The translations under genes were made by a program, and so were the position numbers. A stretch of DNA of 64,000 bases from Parascedosporium putredinis (taxonomy: Eukaryota > Ascomycota > Sordariomycetes > Microascales > Microascaceae), in contig CASHTG010000015.1 of assembly GCA_949357655.1 (NCBI GenBank), positions 3,224,001 through 3,288,000 on the forward strand, written 5' to 3'. The notes beneath the pieces were generated by a model that was not told the origin of the DNA, did no database searches, and saw only the letters and a list, made by a program, of their open reading frames with translations. Shown here piece by piece: positions 1 through 10,829 of the stretch; position 1 is the stretch's first letter; each line of letters starts with the position of its first letter.

Positions 1-2399
1 CCTCGCCACCCGAGCCGTCAGGGCCGAGGTTCCCAAGTCCCCTACTAAGAGGCCGAAAAATGGGAGGTCATGTAATGGGAGTGGCGGGGCATTGTTTAGT
101 TAGAGTACCCAGGCCACTCATGTGAGGTGCTCTTGAGGCATGAAACAGGCATACCAATCACTACCACATATGGGAGAGTATTCCGGGATCCCATCAGTCA
201 TTGTGGAGGTCATCTGGATGAGCAAGAATTGAAGTTCACCTGCCCCAAAAACGTACTGAAGAGGATGGAAGTCCCAACGAGTGGAGTGGGGGAGCTGTGT
301 GAGAACGGGTAACCGACGGTGGCCCTAGTAGAGAGCGACCCATCTCATTGCTGCAATTAATTAATCCATAAAGTGCATGTGGCGCTGGCCTCGGTTTTTT
401 GTCACCCTCTCTTCCTCTTTAAATCCCCCTCCTTTCTTCACGTTTTTAGCTCCCTTTTCTATTCTTTCACCAGATAGGTGGAAGTCCCCGAATAACAGCC
501 CACATGCCATGTACACTCGCTACCTAATGCACGAGGGGCGATGTTGAGGCGTGTCCAACGACCCAAGGGTGAAGAGTGGTGGGCAGGCATCCACCATCTT
601 GACGAGGAAAGGTGGGAGGGATCTATTGATTGATCTATCAATGGATATGAGGAGTTGGCCGCTGCCAGTGATCCGTTGGCCCTTGACTTCCGGTGGGCAA
701 TTAATTATTTTATGGTGTCCTCTTCTTGATGCCGGCTCTTTCCGCCTAAATCCTCGGAGGGCAACTTTTCTTGCCCATCCCCTCCCCCGCCCACCTCGAC
801 CTTTACTTGACGGAGGGCACACCTTTTCGAGATAGATAGACATGGTCGCCTCAATTCCCGCACCAGCGGAAGGGGTTCGTAAATGACTCTGGGTCTCGAC
901 GAGGAAAGCATAGAGAAGCATCGCCTCTCTCTCCCCTATGGCGATTGATTTTCGTCATCCAGAGAGCGGGGAAGAGGGGGACGATTTGTTTACCTTGCTA
1001 GAAACCCGGCGGCAGAACATGTCTTGTTTCGGTTGTTTCTGGCGTTTCAACCCTCCAAGACGGGATGACACGGTAGTGGGGAGTGTTGTGGTCGTTCGTC
1101 GATCTCCTCGGCTTAGCCTGCCCAGCTTTCCCGCGGTGCGGTCAAAGTGCCTGGGATCCTCCCGACTGGGAGAGCACGCTTTCTTGTCTCAGCCTTTTCC
1201 CCTTTGGCTTTGCAAGCGAAATCTGTGGGGAGATGGCTGTGCACGCTGCCTTTCTGCGCACACGTGAAGTATCGTTCCATGGGAGGTGGATATGGCAACG
1301 GCGTTGGGGAAGAGGCCATCGGTCCCCGTAGATACATCCGCCTACCACATGCACAGATGGGTGTGCTTCGGCGATGGGCTTGGCGAGCGGTTTCCTCCGG
1401 CGCCCGGGCGCAATGCGGCTCCCGCCCCGTCTGTTTGGGAACTCGAATCGCGATATCATGGGCCATGACAAGGCTCGCCGCGCGCACCTTTGACAGGCTT
1501 GCGATGTAATTCGAGCTATACGATTGTCGGCTACGCAGCCTCTGCACGGCATCTTGTTTATGATACCTGTGATTAAAGGTGAGTTTGAAGTACGTGAGCA
1601 CCGACCCTCTTGCTATTGAGCTCCTTATTACGGAACCCTCAAAGTACCCGTAGCAGTGAAGGTGATCCTCTGCGATCAGTTGAGCTGGGTAGTGATTGAG
1701 CAAGGCAGCATCGACTGGTCTGCCCGTCTACCGCGAGGCTTCGCATTGCTAGAGCAGCTCTGAGCTCTGACTTGGGAGAACGAACCACCCTCCCTTTCAT
1801 CTAAGACAACCACCGTTTCTAAATTCATATGGGACAAAGAATTAAGATGCGAAATACCGAAAGAATCGCCAATTCTAGGATATCCTCTGTACATCTATTG
1901 ATAGTGTGGAAATACTCTAGAGGACGCGCTTGAGCTATGGAGCGTAGATCTATGAAGTGGACCAGACAGGTCACGATGTGGCCTGGCTTCCTCCGGTGCT
2001 GAAGGACCCCGATATCTCAAACAAATCACGTGATGATAAGAAATGTAGTGGTCGAGACGGCCACTCTGATCAAACACGGCCATGTTCCAACTTCGTGACA
2101 AAGCCGGCGATTAAGCCTTTTATTTCTTTAGTTTCATTTTGTCGCAGACTAGTCGCCGTCTCCTGGCCGCCTGTGCCAGCTACGAGTGACTGGAGGCGAC
2201 CACGTAATCGGCGCGGGTCACTCATAATAATCGTCAGCTTCGCTCGTAGGCAAATCATCAACAACTTCATCCAGCCCCTTTTTTCCCGCTGAGAGGAAAT
2301 ACGGGATGCTGGCGGAGGAACCAAGCCAATCTCCCACATGTCTCCCTATCTCTCCTTCGCCTTCCGACTAAGCTGCGCCGGAGGGCACGCCGCAATCGA
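1..2399. other. Left-edge stretch without a recognisable gene
   Basis: I see no open frame here that resembles a known protein. The longest ones (for example a minus-strand frame at 1113-1703 of 196 codons) show no domain and no conserved splice pattern. Bases 400-470 are pyrimidine-rich and look like a fungal promoter or 5' leader, but no convincing coding sequence follows. The last 100 bases are presumably the promoter and leader of the deacetylase gene at 2400. A gene cut by the left edge cannot be excluded. Confidence 0.5.
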
Positions 2400-3122
2400 A
2401 TGAACACCCTACTGTTCCTCCTCTTCCTCGCGCTCCTCCTCATCGTCCCATTCTACATCATCTACAAGCCGCCGGCCGCCCTCATTCGACACTTTGCGCA
2501 AAAATGGCCCGACGTTTTGTTCGAGGTTCCGACCGAAAAGAAGATCATTGCCCTTACGATTGACGATGCGCCGAGCGTGTATACTCGACAGATAATGGAG
2601 CTTCTGCGGGCTAATGATGCCAAGGCCACCTTTTTCGTCATTGGCTCCCAGGTCGAGGGCCGCGAAGAGCGCTTGAGCGAGCTCGTCCGCAACGGAAACG
2701 AGCTTGGCAACCACGCCATGCACGACGAACCCTCGCGATCCCTGAGCGATGCGCAACTCGAGTCGGAAATATATGAAGTGCGCAAGATGCTGTTTGATGT
2801 GTACGACAAGGAGGGCATGGACCCACCGAATAATTATTTCAGACCTGGATCCGGCTTCTTCAGCAACCGCATGCGCCGCCTGGTCGATAAATTGGGGTAC
2901 AGGATAGTTTTGGGAGGCATCTACCCCCATGACCCCCAGGTCCCGTACTGGTGGATGAATGCAAACCATATTTTGAGCATGCTGAGGCCTGGTGCCATCA
3001 TAATTTGTCATGACCGGAGGAGCTGGACGGTACCGATGCTGAAAAAGGTCCTCCCGGAGGCTAAGAGGAGGGGATATAAATTTGTCACCGTCACGGAGCT
3101 TCTCAAAGAAGCAGAATCCTGA
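2400..3122 (+). CDS. Membrane-anchored polysaccharide (chitin-type) deacetylase, NodB domain
   Basis: Intronless gene of 240 residues. Family role: metal-dependent removal of N-acetyl groups from chitin or a related wall or glycan polymer. Residues 4-22 form one hydrophobic N-terminal helix (signal anchor), so the enzyme domain probably faces the ER lumen or cell exterior. The NodB motifs are visible in order: motif 1 TIDDAP at about 53-58 (both aspartates kept, the usual glycine replaced by alanine), motif 2 NHAMHDEPS with metal-binding His105 and His108, motif 3 FRPGSG at about 147, and the C-terminal histidine motif IICHD near 204. At 240 residues it is a bare catalytic domain with no chitin-binding module. 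The frame is intact although it contains two C5 runs and a T5 run. The substrate is not readable from sequence. It is convergent with the acylphosphatase gene, 219 bases away. Confidence 0.88.
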   Translation: MNTLLFLLFLALLLIVPFYIIYKPPAALIRHFAQKWPDVLFEVPTEKKIIALTIDDAPSVYTRQIMELLRANDAKATFFVIGSQVEGREERLSELVRNGNELGNHAMHDEPSRSLSDAQLESEIYEVRKMLFDVYDKEGMDPPNNYFRPGSGFFSNRMRRLVDKLGYRIVLGGIYPHDPQVPYWWMNANHILSMLRPGAIIICHDRRSWTVPMLKKVLPEAKRRGYKFVTVTELLKEAES

Positions 3123-3341
3123 AGGGGTACTGGCCCCAATACCGTTGTATCATGAAATGTATCTAGGAGTTTGGCGTCATGGAGACAAATGTCTGGAAAC
3201 CCATTTTTGCATCTTAGGCTTTGGGGGTGGTTCCCCTTTCCCCTTTTTCACAGATAGACTAGCGTTTCCGAAAGCATCAAATTTTCTTCTTTTACCAATC
3301 TCAAGCCTAGCTCCAGACGCACCGGTAGATTCTAGGTCTTG

Positions 3342-3873
3342 TCATCTTCGGATTTCGAACGCGGACTCGTTTTCTACCACGTCGCGCTCTTCTTTGTCGA
3401 GTTTGACAACGAGAGCGTGCTTCGGTCCATCGTTAAGATGCTTGAGAAGGGTCTGGATATCGTTCTCGCTTCCTTGAGCCTCGCCATCGACCTTGGAGTC
3501 TCTTAGTGCTTATTCGTCCCCCTTTGAGCTTGACGATGGCGGGCTTGCCATCAGACTTACCTTGTTGTTGGGGATGTTACGAACCCAGCCGGTCAAGCCA
3601 AGCTCTCGTGCCTTCCTCTGAGTGAAGAAACTACATGTAAAAGACTCGACTTTAGGCAACGCTTCCGACATCGTAGAATGGCTGAAACATACCGGAATCC
3701 CACACCTTGGAGACCGCCGGGTTAGTACGACAGGCCGGGAACGGTTAACATGACGTGTAAGTCAACGAACCTTGACCTCTCCTCCATGGGCACGAAAATA
3801 CACCTAGGAGGCTGTGTTAGGGCTCGGTATATAATCCATGGGTGAAAGGGCTTGCATTTACTCTTTTCGTCAT
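3342..3873 (-). CDS. Acylphosphatase (one-base frame break)
   Basis: Small cytosolic hydrolase of carboxyl-phosphate bonds. Five exons on the minus strand: 3873-3862 (M-T-K-R), 3803-3771, 3705-3693, 3630-3561 and 3491-3342. The product reads YFRAHGGEV, then QGVGFRFFTQRKARELG, TGWVRNIPNNKVDGEAQG, ending AFEIRR. It therefore carries the signature loop G-x-V-Q-G-V-G-F-R with the catalytic Arg, the conserved GWVRN Asn, and VDGEAQG. Exon 3 is only 13 bases long and encodes the centre of the active-site loop. The exons sum to 278 bases, and the frame before intron 2 (GEVK) does not fit the frame after it (QGVGF). One extra C (GTC CAA instead of GTCAA, near 3771-3776) restores both motif and frame and gives 279 bases, 92 residues, the usual family length. 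A sequence error is more likely than a pseudogene. Confidence 0.85.
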
Positions 3874-4208
3874 TTTATCTAAAAGTCGTAAATGCGATAG
3901 GGCCATCACCAGCTTACCGGCCTCGCCTTACTTGGCGGGGTCTTCTCACGAAGTCGATGAGACGAGGGTGCTGCCGAAACCGGTAGAACGGCGGCTAATT
4001 ACATCATCCACTCCAACCATCAGCAGACTTGGAAAGTTAAACCACTGTTTGCTTTGGATGCATCCCACGTTCAATCATCTTCACAAACCCACAAAGGCTC
4101 CGTAGCGTGTAGCCTCTCGCCATCTCAACGAACCATCGAAATCATTCAAACCAACTACCGATAACTCGTCAGCTTCATCTTTCCCCGCTACTTGAGACGA
4201 CTTCGCCC
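3874..4208. promoter_or_regulatory. Shared promoter between acylphosphatase and Tls1-like genes
   Basis: 335 bases separate two divergent start codons, so both promoters must lie here. No TATA box or clear factor site stands out. Confidence 0.45.
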
Positions 4209-5496
4209 ATGGAATCCACGCCAACGCCAGACGTGACAAATCCCTCTGGAGACGCACCCATCGTCTTTCGCGCCAAGAAGAAGAAGGCCACGATTCGAGC
4301 CCGACCCGATCACAGCGCCTCAGCACTCGATACCCCGAGCCTCCCCGTAAATGACGAATCCCACGTCGGCGCGCCTGTAACGAGAGAGACGGGGGAGGAA
4401 GAGGCGGAGGATGATGAAGGGCTTTCGGTCGCAGAACTCCTGCGGCGGCGTCGGAAACAGCAGAGGATGAAAGGCGTAAGCAGGCCGCATGGCGAGCTGG
4501 AAGAGGAGGAGATACAAGAGCAGGCCCTCGTCCGGGCGGAAAATGCCTTGGACAATGCCGATACTGTCCTAGGGGATTCCGAAACGATTCGCGGCGCAAA
4601 CCGGCTTGGTCGGGGAGCTCGTGAACAAACACATGTGAGTTTGTGTCCGTCGACGACCCCGTGCGGCCCTCTATGGCTGCACCGTGATCGAGTTACTAAC
4701 CAAGCAAGGATGGAATACGTAGAATCGAAGCTCACTAGGCGCCAGGCCGCACTGGGAGAGGGCTCGGCGCAACAGCAGCAGCAACAAGGTGAAACATCGC
4801 ATACCTCACTTTCCGAAGACCACAGCCTCAAGGCACCGCCCGGTGCCTTTGATCCCCAGAAGCGGACGATGCACGGGAAGCTCATGGAGGTGGATCTTGG
4901 CGAAGAGTCTCGGAATCACAACGTCGCCCTCACGGAAAAGGCCAAGAGGAAACTACACGGGCAGCCAGCCGACGACGGAGACGGCGACGGCAGATTTTCA
5001 AGGAAAACGAGGCTGGGCAAGGACGGACAGCCCATCCGAAATAGAAATCGGAGAAATAGCGACGATCTCAAACGAGACCAGCTCGTGGAACAAATTCTAC
5101 ACGAAAGCAAACGTATGTTGTCTTCTTTTTCCCAGCTACCCGCGGCCCCCGCCCACACCTCACATCAGACTGGGGGAACAATGTGCTAACGGCCTTCAAA
5201 ATCTAGTTGACGTGTACCGTGTCCCAGAGGAGAACCCTTCTGCCGACGCCAACCGTGAATACGAGGGCTCCGCGGACGACCGCATCGCCGAAGAGTTCAA
5301 GCGTGAGTTCCTCGATGCAATCGCGCAGCGCCGCCAAAAGAGGCGAGCCGCGCGCCCCACTCGGCCTGCCGAGAAAAAGGCCGACCCCGATGTCCTCCGT
5401 GGGCCGAAACTCGGCGGGAGCCGAAATGTTCGTTCGGCCGTGCGCGATATTCTGCTTCAGCAGGAAAAGGAAAAAGCGAAAGCTTCGAGGAGATGA
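4209..5496 (+). CDS. TLS1: Tls1/C9orf78 (HCA59) family spliceosome-associated protein
   Basis: Nuclear protein of the Tls1/C9orf78 family, known in fission yeast for splicing of shelterin and heterochromatin transcripts and in humans as a spliceosomal factor. Exons 4209-4634, 4709-5112 and 5207-5496; introns begin gtgagt and gtatgt. The N-terminus has the basic VFRAKKKKATIRAR stretch, an acidic run, then LSVAELLRRRRKQQR. The family core reads LGGIPKRFAAQTGLVG, ELVNKHMMEYVESKL. The C-terminus is charged and helical (IAEEFKREFLDAIAQRRQ). The core appears only if the GGGG at 4572-4575 is read as G6. As written, the frame drifts into an unrelated sequence before intron 1. With two added G the exons total 1122 bases, 373 residues. 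A polyglutamine run follows at about 4772-4786. Confidence 0.85.
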
Positions 5497-6431
5497 TATG
5501 CATAGGGTATACGTACCTACTCTACTCGGATTCAGCATGCGATTATGTTTCATCGTCACTTGTATATTCTCTACTCAGTCGTGAAAATGAGACCATCACG
5601 CTAGTTCTAAGGAGGGTCGCACTGTCACATTCTGATATGAACCTTTATTGATCTTAACCTAAGTAAATATTGTGGCGTAAATACGTCTGGGGCATATATA
5701 TTCCACCGCGGACAGCCTTTATATACTCCACCTCTTTGAAAGCTCATCGCTGGCCTACATCGTCTAACTTGCTTCTCAGAAGCATTCATATAGCCCTAGC
5801 CCCGCTTTGTTCATCGGCCATACCCAGCTAGCTAAAGGACTGCTGAGCGCGAGTTTTGGCCGTGGTATAATTTGACATGCTGTCTGTTGCGTATCCTCAT
5901 CAGTCTTTCGAACCCAGATAAAACAAGAAGGAGATATTCCAAAGAGCAAGGCGCAAGATGGCCAAGTGTTAAACTCCAAAACAAAAGAAAAAAAGGACAA
6001 GGAAAAAGTGCTATCCCAAAGGCCGAATTCATACAGAATCGCTTGGTTTCAAGGCTGTGATAATTTGCAGCGACGCATCGTGAGCTGTAATGGATCCGAG
6101 CTCGAAAAGGGCAGAAGAAACAAGCGATGAAAGTTGCCGATGGGGGCAAGGTGAAGGAAAAAGGGGGAAGAAAAGGGGGAAAGGGAAAAAGAAGGAGATA
6201 TAAAAAGGAAAAGGAGAGGAAAAAGAAAGAGGAAATCCGGCTAGTCCCAAGGCCGATTATGACGCCAGAAAGAGACTACAAGTCTCATAATGCAACATCT
6301 TTATAGTATATGCAACTCCTTCCATTACCATCTTGCGCCAACCCAGTAGGCCGCGGCGGTGTTCATTCAATCCATGCCATTGTGAGAGAAAAGGGTGAAG
6401 CAAAGGAAAGCGGATGGGGATGCGACCCCGT
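5497..6431. other. Convergent 3' intergenic region
   Basis: 935 bases between the stop codons of two convergent genes. It holds an A/T-rich part (5640-5720) and a long purine-rich tract on the plus strand (about 6120-6235), which would be pyrimidine-rich in the 3' UTR of the minus-strand gene. I see no coding signal. Confidence 0.5.
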
Positions 6432-8234
6432 TTATCTGATCTCCAGCTGAAACGGTTTAAATCGACCGCCAATCGTTGCACATCGAGGGCATTTCCGTCG
6501 TGCCCTTGCTCTGCCATCAAGACATCGACGCAAGCCGGGCACAGGCCACAAATGCATTCAGGACAGGCAAATGACTCCTTCAAGTAAGCGACCGAATGGC
6601 AGGCTGCACAGTATATCTGCGTGTTCTGTGATGAGTAGCTTGGGGAGGAGTCGGAAAGCCCCTAGACTCCATGTGGAAATTCTCGCCGCTTTCTCCGCTC
6701 TCGACGGAGGGGAATGGATGGGGGTCATGCGGTTCCTGATTGTACAAGGGGGCGTAAGAGCTTGTTGCAAGGGCGACGCTTGATAATTGGCACTACTCGG
6801 CTGGAAGTGAGGATGTGAGAAAGGGGAAGGGAAGCACGGTGGATGGAGACTGGTGATTGAGGGACCTGGAGCGGGTTAGGATGACAACCAAAGGAAGAGG
6901 GATCTAATCTGCGTACGGGAGTTCTGTCTTCATCCACATCGCCAGCTGCGGAGGCTGCTTGGTCAGCGGCATCGATCAGATCCTCCCACCTCTTTCCAAA
7001 GTCAGCGGTCGGCTCCGCCGATAACGCCTTTCGGTCGTTTATGCCGGGCCGGAGACGGTCGTCATTTTGGATTCTTCGCAGCCAGTCATTCGTCGAGCCC
7101 TTTGACTTCTGCTTTTTGTGGTGGGCCTCCCTCCCACGTTTTGTGACGGATTGCTTTCGGGGTCGCGTGGGCCCGAGACCTCGGTGCAGGGGAGGTAGAG
7201 TGGAAGACCTCCCGGGCGGTGAGCCGGGTAAGATTGAAGGGAGCAGGTCTCTCGGCCTGTTTGGGTTAGAGAAGGGGTCGCTCGTGACATCACTGCTTGA
7301 CATGTGGATTGGGGGCAGTTCGATCGACGAGCGTGGAATCTTCCGACCGTCCGCATCGGGATGCCAGTCCTGCTGTTGCCAAGGGTGTTTTAGCATCTCC
7401 CTTCCAATCTTGAAATCGACTGGCGGGATTTTTACCCCTTCTGAGTCCCATTCGTGTTCTCCTCGGTGGCCATGAAGTTGAGCGAGGGCGGCCGCCGCGC
7501 TCGCAGCCGGTGGCATAGATGCGCCTGGTCAACGATGTTAGTGTTACGAACCCGATAGCAAAAGCACACAGCACGTTCAAGTGGAAGTGCAGAAATATAA
7601 AAAGAAATCTCGCTTAGACCAAGCCCGCCGCATCCGGAAATCAGTGCAACGAAGACAGCAACGAAGGCGGAGAGAGCGAGGGGGAGGGGAGTAACGCACC
7701 CTGCTGGTTGACCGGCGGCTGGGCAGCATTGGCTGTAGCGGGAGTGGAATTCTGCTGCTGAGCTGGTGTTCGTTCAGAAGGCGGAGTATTGATCATGAGA
7801 AGGAAGCTCTCTTCGGTGGCAGGGAGCTTCGAGATGTAGTGTTCAGGATGGGCGCGCCTAATGTGCTCTTGCATGGAACGGTAGCGTTTTTCCTACAAGA
7901 CACATGATTCCCGGTTAGATACGAAATTTACACAGTTAGGTATGTCCCCGAGCCTCTTGACGAAAGCATGCGGTGAATGCAGCGAATCCTGCGTTCCTCG
8001 CTCATGCACCGCTTGAATTGCAGCTGCGGGTTTGGGACCGTCCAGTGCCCGGTCGGCAATGTGCGACAGACAATCGAGCGACGTAAAGCTGCGGTCCGCA
8101 AGGAAGGGAGGAAAACTCACGCCGATGCAGCGTTTGCGACAGCTTGAACCATCTTGATTTCGCAGAGGACAGACAACTTCATTGTTGGCGTCGGTAATAG
8201 AAAAGGAGGAGGTGAGAGAAGGTCGAGCCGGCAT
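6432..8234 (-). CDS. Fungal zinc-finger protein with C-terminal RING-like cysteine domain (four frame breaks)
   Basis: Exons on the minus strand: 8234-8121, 7892-7700, 7524-6917, 6865-6432. Near the N-terminus is a finger-like CPLRNQDGSSCRKRC followed by RYRSMQEHIRRAHPEHYI and LPATEESFLLMINTPPSE, a block I associate with a conserved but little-studied fungal family, often annotated as C2H2 finger protein. The middle is Pro/Ser-rich and basic (RKQSVTKRGREA; KRWEDLIDAADQAASAA). The C-terminus is a second zinc module: YCAACHSVAYLKESFACPEC, ICGLCPACVDVLMAEQ, then RRKCPRCATIGGRFKPFQLE and stop, about ten cysteines in CxxC pairs. Exon 4 is broken four times, each at a C or G run one base short (near 6820-6836, 6748-6752, 6659-6662, 6503-6505). 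Correcting them gives 1353 bases, 450 residues. A regulatory or ubiquitin-related role is inference. Confidence 0.72.
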
Positions 8235-10753
8235 CTTGCTAACCCCACCATGCGCCGGTGGAAGCGGAACGGGAGCCGTGGTGAGACTTTCGGGGTCGAG
8301 GGATGAGGAGGGGTCGGACTTCGTTGTCGATAGGGTAGTTATCGATTAGCAACAGTGGTTGAGTGGCACAGGTCTGAGGGTGTATCGATGCAGCGCATTT
8401 GCAGTCGAGGTGAGAGGTCAGGTCGAAAGAAGCCGGGATATGATGAAAAGCCTTGCTGGGGGAACAATTGCCATGTGCTGGAAGCTACAAGGGAGCTCTA
8501 GCTTTGGCAAGCGGAGCTTTTGGCCTCAATTTTTAACTAAATCCGAAGTGTCTGATCTGATCTGATACGAGGCCGAGAATAGCTGCGATGATCCTGTGCA
8601 CTAAGCAGCTTCGCTTCTAAAGATGCACGTGAGGGACTGGGAAATCGGTAGCTCGGGGGTGAGGGTGGGGGAAAAGAGACGAGAAAGTTGGCCGGCCTGG
8701 TGCTCAAATCTAGTATATATGTCGCTGGAGAGGGGGCACAGAAGTGAGAAGAGCAGGCGATGGTGAGGAAGTCAAGGAATAAGAGGCGGGCGAGACCACC
8801 AACGTTGCGGACCTAGCACCTATACCAAGCTTGATAAGTCCCGGAGCTGCAAGTTGGGGCCAAGAGAGAGGGAGAGAAGAAGGGGAAGGCGGTGGAGGCA
8901 AGTTTCTAATAAGTCAACTGGAAGATAAACGTAGTATTGCGCAACAAAAAAAAAAAGAAAAGGAAAAAGAAAACGGATCACTCGAGTTACTGACATTCGA
9001 GAAGGAGGGGAGGAGAACATCAGAGGGAGGGGGTGGGAGGAGGGATCCTCAATTCCTCTGGTGCTCTTCGTCCAAGCAGCAGAGGCCTTGGACTAAACTG
9101 GGAGTGGGATTTTGGAGCTGGATCCAAGGTACACTGTGTCGGACGACCTCGGCTCTTACTGGGTACGAGAGTAAAGCTTCCCCTTTGGAGGCGGAGGATA
9201 GGCCAGACAGCACTGGCCCGGAACCTGTGACTGACCACCGACAACATGAAGCGGCCCAGTTAATGGTAGCATTATACCGAGTATATCAGTCTAGCTTGCG
9301 AATGCTCAAGTCTCGTCTTGCATCAATTGTCCCTCTCCCTCTGCTTGGTTCCTACCCCCTCCCCCGCTCCTTCCTCTCCCGGCTGGATCATGGAACCCCC
9401 ACACAATGCTCGACGCTACGTGACGTGAGCGACGGACAAGCTGCACAGTTCGACGAGCTGTGCTCGCTGGAAACTCGGACGTGGTGCTCAGCAGCCATGC
9501 CGCATTTGGCCAGTGAGGGCGATGGTCTTGTAGATTCGCAAGCTCCATGCGCCGTTATCGAAGTTTCCGCCACAGGCAGGCAATTGCTGGTGGACGCAGG
9601 ACGGTTTCAGAAGCGATTAGCTCTGATGAACGGACACGCCGCTCCGTTTCGTCACTGGCTCGAAATACAAACTTGCTTGGAGGGTGGGCGGCAGGTGTGG
9701 CTGTGGCTGACCATCCTTGATGACTTTGATGCCTGGCGTTTGTCTCGCCACTTGACCTGTGAATCCTGCAAGGTGCAAGTCAGAGCCAAGGTACCACGGA
9801 GCTTGGACAGCTCGAGCTGATACATAGCCGGTAGCACGGCGCTATGGTGCGCGCGGTTAAGGGAAGAGGTTGCTAGGACTAGCCGGACCACCTCTCTCTT
9901 CTCCCCTCTGACTGACTGCCAACATGGCCATCCCAATTCATGAGAAGAGCCGGCTTGCAGGCATGAGCTCGGGTGCCTATGGGAAGGGTAGATCCCTGCA
10001 ACTCCTTGCTTTCGATTTCGGCACCGGTACTTGACAGGATTCGCTGCAGACTATGGAGAGCGCTCTCTAGCTTCGCAGGGGATTCTAGTTCGAAATGAAC
10101 AAAGGGAAGCAAAAGGCGAGGTGAGAAAAGCATGAGGGAAAAGAACCGAGAAAAAAACCACTTGATCATAGCTAGACCAGGAGTAGCATTGGCTGCCCTC
10201 GCCTGGCCTCCGTTATTGAGAGCGTGGAGCAGTGGAGCTTGGCCAGCTCACCCCACGGCTAATACGGAAAGAGCAGGAAAATCCGCATTGCAGTAATTTT
10301 AACTGGTTATGGCAATACCCGACTCGACAAGTAAGTGCAAAAGGAAAAATACACTTGCAACGTGAATGGGTCTTGAGAAGGCAAAAACTTGAGAGTCCAA
10401 ATTTGGAAAGGCGTGGAGCGGGAAACTCACATTGGAAGGGCTGGCATGTTTGACCGGGATCATCGAAGTCCCCAGTCAGTCTTTTTGTCGTCTTCTTCTT
10501 TTTTCCCCTCCTTCTTTCGGGGTCCAAGGGCACTCTACCCGTCATAAAGACGCCTCAACGCTAATTGTTGGTGTATTTATGGATTATCCAAGATCTTTGA
10601 TGTATATGGATACAATTAGATGTCATTTCTATAGTGGCTACGGGGATTGAACTCTTCCCGTGCAAGGTTCGAAGCTCGTGCCGGTGGAGGTCAGAGCTCG
10701 GGTGCTCTTTCTTCCAGCGCCCCAGATGATATCCCACTGATCCAAGACTGTTG

Positions 10754-10829
10754 TACTCCGTATGCAAAAGCACCGTGACGTGGGCTTCGAACGAGCACCC
10801 AGTGATCCCAAGCTTCTCGCGTACTCCGT
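10754..10829. repeat. TACTCCGTA motif copies
   Basis: The nonamer TACTCCGTA occurs at 10754-10762, with an eight-base match at 10822-10829 and a further full copy at 13189-13197. It is half of the near-palindrome TACGGAGTA, which I have seen recur in intergenic DNA of some ascomycetes. Its function is unknown and it may be a mobile-element remnant. Confidence 0.3.

Noticed and set aside
4310..4885. 191-codon minus-strand frame rich in Ser/Cys opposite the Tls1-like gene
   Set aside because: It is the antisense shadow of Glu/Gln-rich coding sequence in a well-supported gene; no independent motif.
10640..10700. Possible tRNA (GGTTCGAAGCT resembling a B box)
   Set aside because: No matching A box or cloverleaf stems could be paired around it.
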